A DNA stretch of 64,000 bases from NCBI GenBank assembly GCA_009741485.1, contig CM019230.1:7653163-7717162 (forward strand), written 5' to 3'. The notes beneath the pieces were generated by a model. That model saw only the letters and a program-made list of their open reading frames with translations, did not search any database and was not told the origin of the DNA. Position numbers and translations under genes: made by a program. The stretch comes from Malurus cyaneus samueli. Its lineage: Eukaryota > Chordata > Aves > Passeriformes > Maluridae. Below, piece by piece: positions 61,901-64,000 of this stretch; position 1 is the stretch's first letter, and each line of letters starts with the position of its first letter.

Positions 61901-62027
61901 GGCTGAGCAAACAATTCTGGTAGCATGGAAGATGTTCCAAAATGGAAATTTCAGCTTTCTCACCAGCTCCACCAGGGATTTAATGGGGGGTTTCCAACAA
62001 GCAGCTGGATCACACTGAATCTAGAGA

Positions 62028-62034
62028 GATAGAC

Positions 62035-62106
<72 letters not shown>

Positions 62107-62107
62107 G
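62028..62107 (+). repeat. (GATA)n microsatellite
   Basis: About 19 clean GATA units after AGAGAGATAGACA. The minus-strand frame reads Tyr-Leu-Ser-Ile repeats and is not a gene. In copy 1 the corresponding place (about 43600-43740) is a scrambled GATA/TATA-like stretch. Confidence 0.97.
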
Positions 62108-62240
62108 GAATATTGGCATTTCTCTGCATTAGAGGGGAAGGGAATGAAGAGATCATGATGGGGAATGAAAGTTCCCAAACAGAAGAATAAAGAACACCCC
62201 CGGACTTTATGAAGCCAGCAGCAAACTCCAACTCCCACAC

Positions 62241-62772
62241 GACTCAGGAACTCGACCAATGGTTTGGTCAAAGGGTGTTTGCTTTTTGTTAACTTCATTC
62301 CAAAGGGATTTGCAAGGGCTGCGGCAGCCCCTGTCCTCACCATCCCATCAGGGAGGGGCAAAGGGCGACTGATTTCAATAAAAATCTCCTCAAGTGAAGT
62401 TAAAATCCCAACACTGCAGCAGGAGGGAGGAACATGCAGCTGGGGAGGCTGCCTGTGCCACTCAGCCCCTGCCCTGGGTGGGACACACGCTGCAGGATAG
62501 CAGCTGAGCCTCGGGTACATCCATTTGGGGCACCAGAAACCTTCCCAGCCACCTCTCTGCCCTCCCCATGGCTGGGGACACCCGTGGGCACTGGGACCAC
62601 CCCTCATCCCAACGTTTTGTGGGGGCAAAGGTGGACCAGGCAAAGGATCCAGCTGAGCCCTGCACAGATCCCCACCGGGGTGGGGACACCTCACCTTCTC
62701 ATGGGGAGGGAGGCAGGCCCGTTCCACCATCCCTTTCTTTAGCAGCTCGGTGCCGCGTTTTGGTTTGGTTTT

Positions 62773-62775
<3 letters not shown>
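62241..62775. other. Unique non-coding DNA right of the duplication
   Basis: Continues copy 2 without a counterpart in copy 1, which instead jumps to the 43883 block. No gene recognised. Confidence 0.45.
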
Positions 62776-62811
<36 letters not shown>

Positions 62812-62816
62812 TTTTT
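62776..62816. repeat. Poly-T tract (41 T)
   Basis: Longest homopolymer in the window. Sequence quality appears to fall immediately to its right. Confidence 0.95.
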
Positions 62817-63103
62817 GTGCCACTTCCGTGCGTCCCTGTTAGCGAGTGATCATTCTGACTTGTGCGGGCAGTGGCCGATGATTACGCAACTAGAATTGGC
62901 TCGGCGCTACTCTTCCTGGGTTTTCACTTAGTGCAACTGCGGAAGGGAAAACAGAACCTGTCAGATGGAAAATGTCCAATTCTTAAGTGACGGATCTATT
63001 GCGGAGGGAAGATGCTGGCTGCACGAGGAGGCGGGCGCGGCGGGGGAGGGCTGAGGCGGGGGCGCCGGCGCTGAGAGCGCCGACAGAGTTGGCGAGTGGG
63101 TCT
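62817..63103. other. Noisy GC-rich sequence
   Basis: Starts AATTTTTTTTGTGCC, becomes CpG-rich around 63020-63090 (GGCGGGCGCGGCGGGGGAGG), then passes into the terminal minisatellite. Irregular texture suggests low-quality sequence. No gene recognised. Confidence 0.4.
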
Positions 63104-64000
63104 GGATACAAGGAGCTGGGATATAGGGTGGGGATGCTGGCTGGGAGCAGGGTGTCTGTGGTGATACAGGGCTGTCTTGTGGGATGGTCAGTTTGGGCTG
63201 TCTGTGGAGTGTGGAGTTGCGGGCGTGTCTATGGGATTATAGCGTGCTGTTGTGGACAGGGTGTCTGTGGGCTTAGGCTGTCTGTGGGTATACAGAGCTA
63301 CTATGGATACAGGGCTGTGCTGTTGGTGACTAGGGTGTCTTGGATATTAGGTTCGGGATATGCGGTTAGGGTCGCAGTCTGTGGGGATACATAGGCTGTC
63401 TGTGATTAGGGTGTAGGGATTATAGCGGCTGTCTGTGGGTGTGGATCAAGGGCTGTTTGGATCGGGTGTCGAGTGCCGATGTGAGTCAGCGGCCTGTCGT
63501 GGCGATGTGGGATGCCAGGCTGTCTCTGTCGCTGCTGTGGGAATCAGGGGTATGCAGCGATATCATTCTGTGGATACTGTGAGCAGTTCTGTGATTGGCT
63601 ATGCGGCTGTGGGTACAGGGCTCTTGCGAATGCAGGGCTGTCTGTGGGCATGAGGATGCAGGCCTGTGTCTATGGGAGTAATGCAGGGCATCTCTTGGGA
63701 TAGGGCTTATTGGGGTACTTGGGTACAGGGCATTGTAGCGATACAGGGTCTTTGGGGCAGGGTACTGTGTGGGTCCTCGCCAGGAGTGCTTTGTGGATAA
63801 GGGTGTTATGGGAATGCAGGGCTGTCGTGTCTGACGTGTTCAGTGGGCTGTCTGTGGGTCATTAGGGCTGTCTGTGGGTGTGGGATGCAGGGCTGTCTGT
63901 GGGATCTGGTCGATGCAAGGGCTGTTGTGGGATACAGGTCGCTGTGACTGTGCGGTATGTGGGCTCTAGGGATGTGGCAGGCTGTCTGAGGTGGGGTTCC
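63104..64000 (+). repeat. ~19-20 bp minisatellite, heavily noisy, running off the window
   Basis: Recurrent GGGCTGTCTGTGGG followed by ATACA, ATGCA or similar, best seen at 63150-63330, 63620-63660 and 63840-63920. Almost every unit has insertions, losses or substitutions, so the period is only approximate. It continues past the window edge. Noise of this kind is typical of an unpolished contig end. Confidence 0.8.

Larger units (their letters stand above)
52474..62240 (+). repeat. Large direct duplication, copy 2
   Basis: Second copy of 33132-43882, same orientation. 52474 to about 56070 has very frequent single-base losses and gains relative to copy 1, plus an insert near 53505-53580, typical of unpolished long-read sequence. 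From about 56070 to 61084 it is almost identical to copy 1. 61085-62121 is clean here and corrupted in copy 1. No gene is recognised. Open frames in the first part are disrupted relative to copy 1, confirming absence of coding constraint or the presence of errors. Confidence 0.95.

Noticed and set aside
33132..62240. Natural tandem gene duplication
   Set aside because: No gene lies in the segment, and the error pattern around the gap fits an assembly artefact better. Kept as a finding with tests.
61960..62823. 287-codon minus-strand frame with Tyr-Leu-Ser-Ile repeats and a poly-Lys start
   Set aside because: Produced by the GATA microsatellite and the poly-T tract.

Overview
Vertebrate (bird) genomic DNA, almost entirely non-coding. 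The best clue to the organism is several CR1 LINE fragments whose 3' ends carry the avian hallmark (a 'GGACTTGATGGTCTTGAAGG'-type block followed by ATTCTGTGATTCT). Solo-LTR-like elements and GC-rich minisatellites add to this. A bird is well supported; a songbird is plausible but cannot be proven from the sequence alone. I found no credible complete protein-coding gene, rRNA, tRNA, operon or CRISPR array. The long open frames either run through tandem repeats or look like chance frames.

Layout. 1-590: A-rich low-complexity DNA, then unremarkable DNA. 591-3715: a large imperfect palindrome whose two arms each carry a 25-28 bp minisatellite, with a 24 bp spacer at 1799-1822. 3716-33131: mostly single-copy DNA with CR1 fragments (4.2, 17.8, 26.3 and 27.0 kb), two related solo LTRs (10.9 and 15.4 kb), a second LTR-like family (17.1, 27.4 and 28.7 kb), several minisatellites (7.2, 18.2 and 28.5 kb) and a polypyrimidine tract (31.8 kb). 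33132-43882 and 52474-62240: two copies, in the same orientation, of one ~10 kb segment. They share a poly-T tract, an 11 bp minisatellite, a foldback-like element, a CR1 tail and single-copy DNA.

Between the two copies lies 43883-52448, which is AT-richer by eye and unlike its flanks, and which holds one candidate exon. It is followed by a 25 bp run of N (52449-52473). Copy 1 has a badly corrupted interval (41571-43765), and copy 2 is noisy over its first ~3.6 kb (52474 to about 56070). This pattern suggests an assembly problem (false duplication plus misjoin or gap filling) more than a natural tandem duplication. The window ends in a noisy ~19-20 bp minisatellite (about 63104-64000).

No genes work together here. 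The most interesting biology is structural: the palindromic minisatellite, and a foldback-like element in which inverted ends of an LTR-like repeat flank a 10 bp tandem array, with a second, one-sided relative elsewhere in the window. The most consequential practical observation is the probable false duplication.
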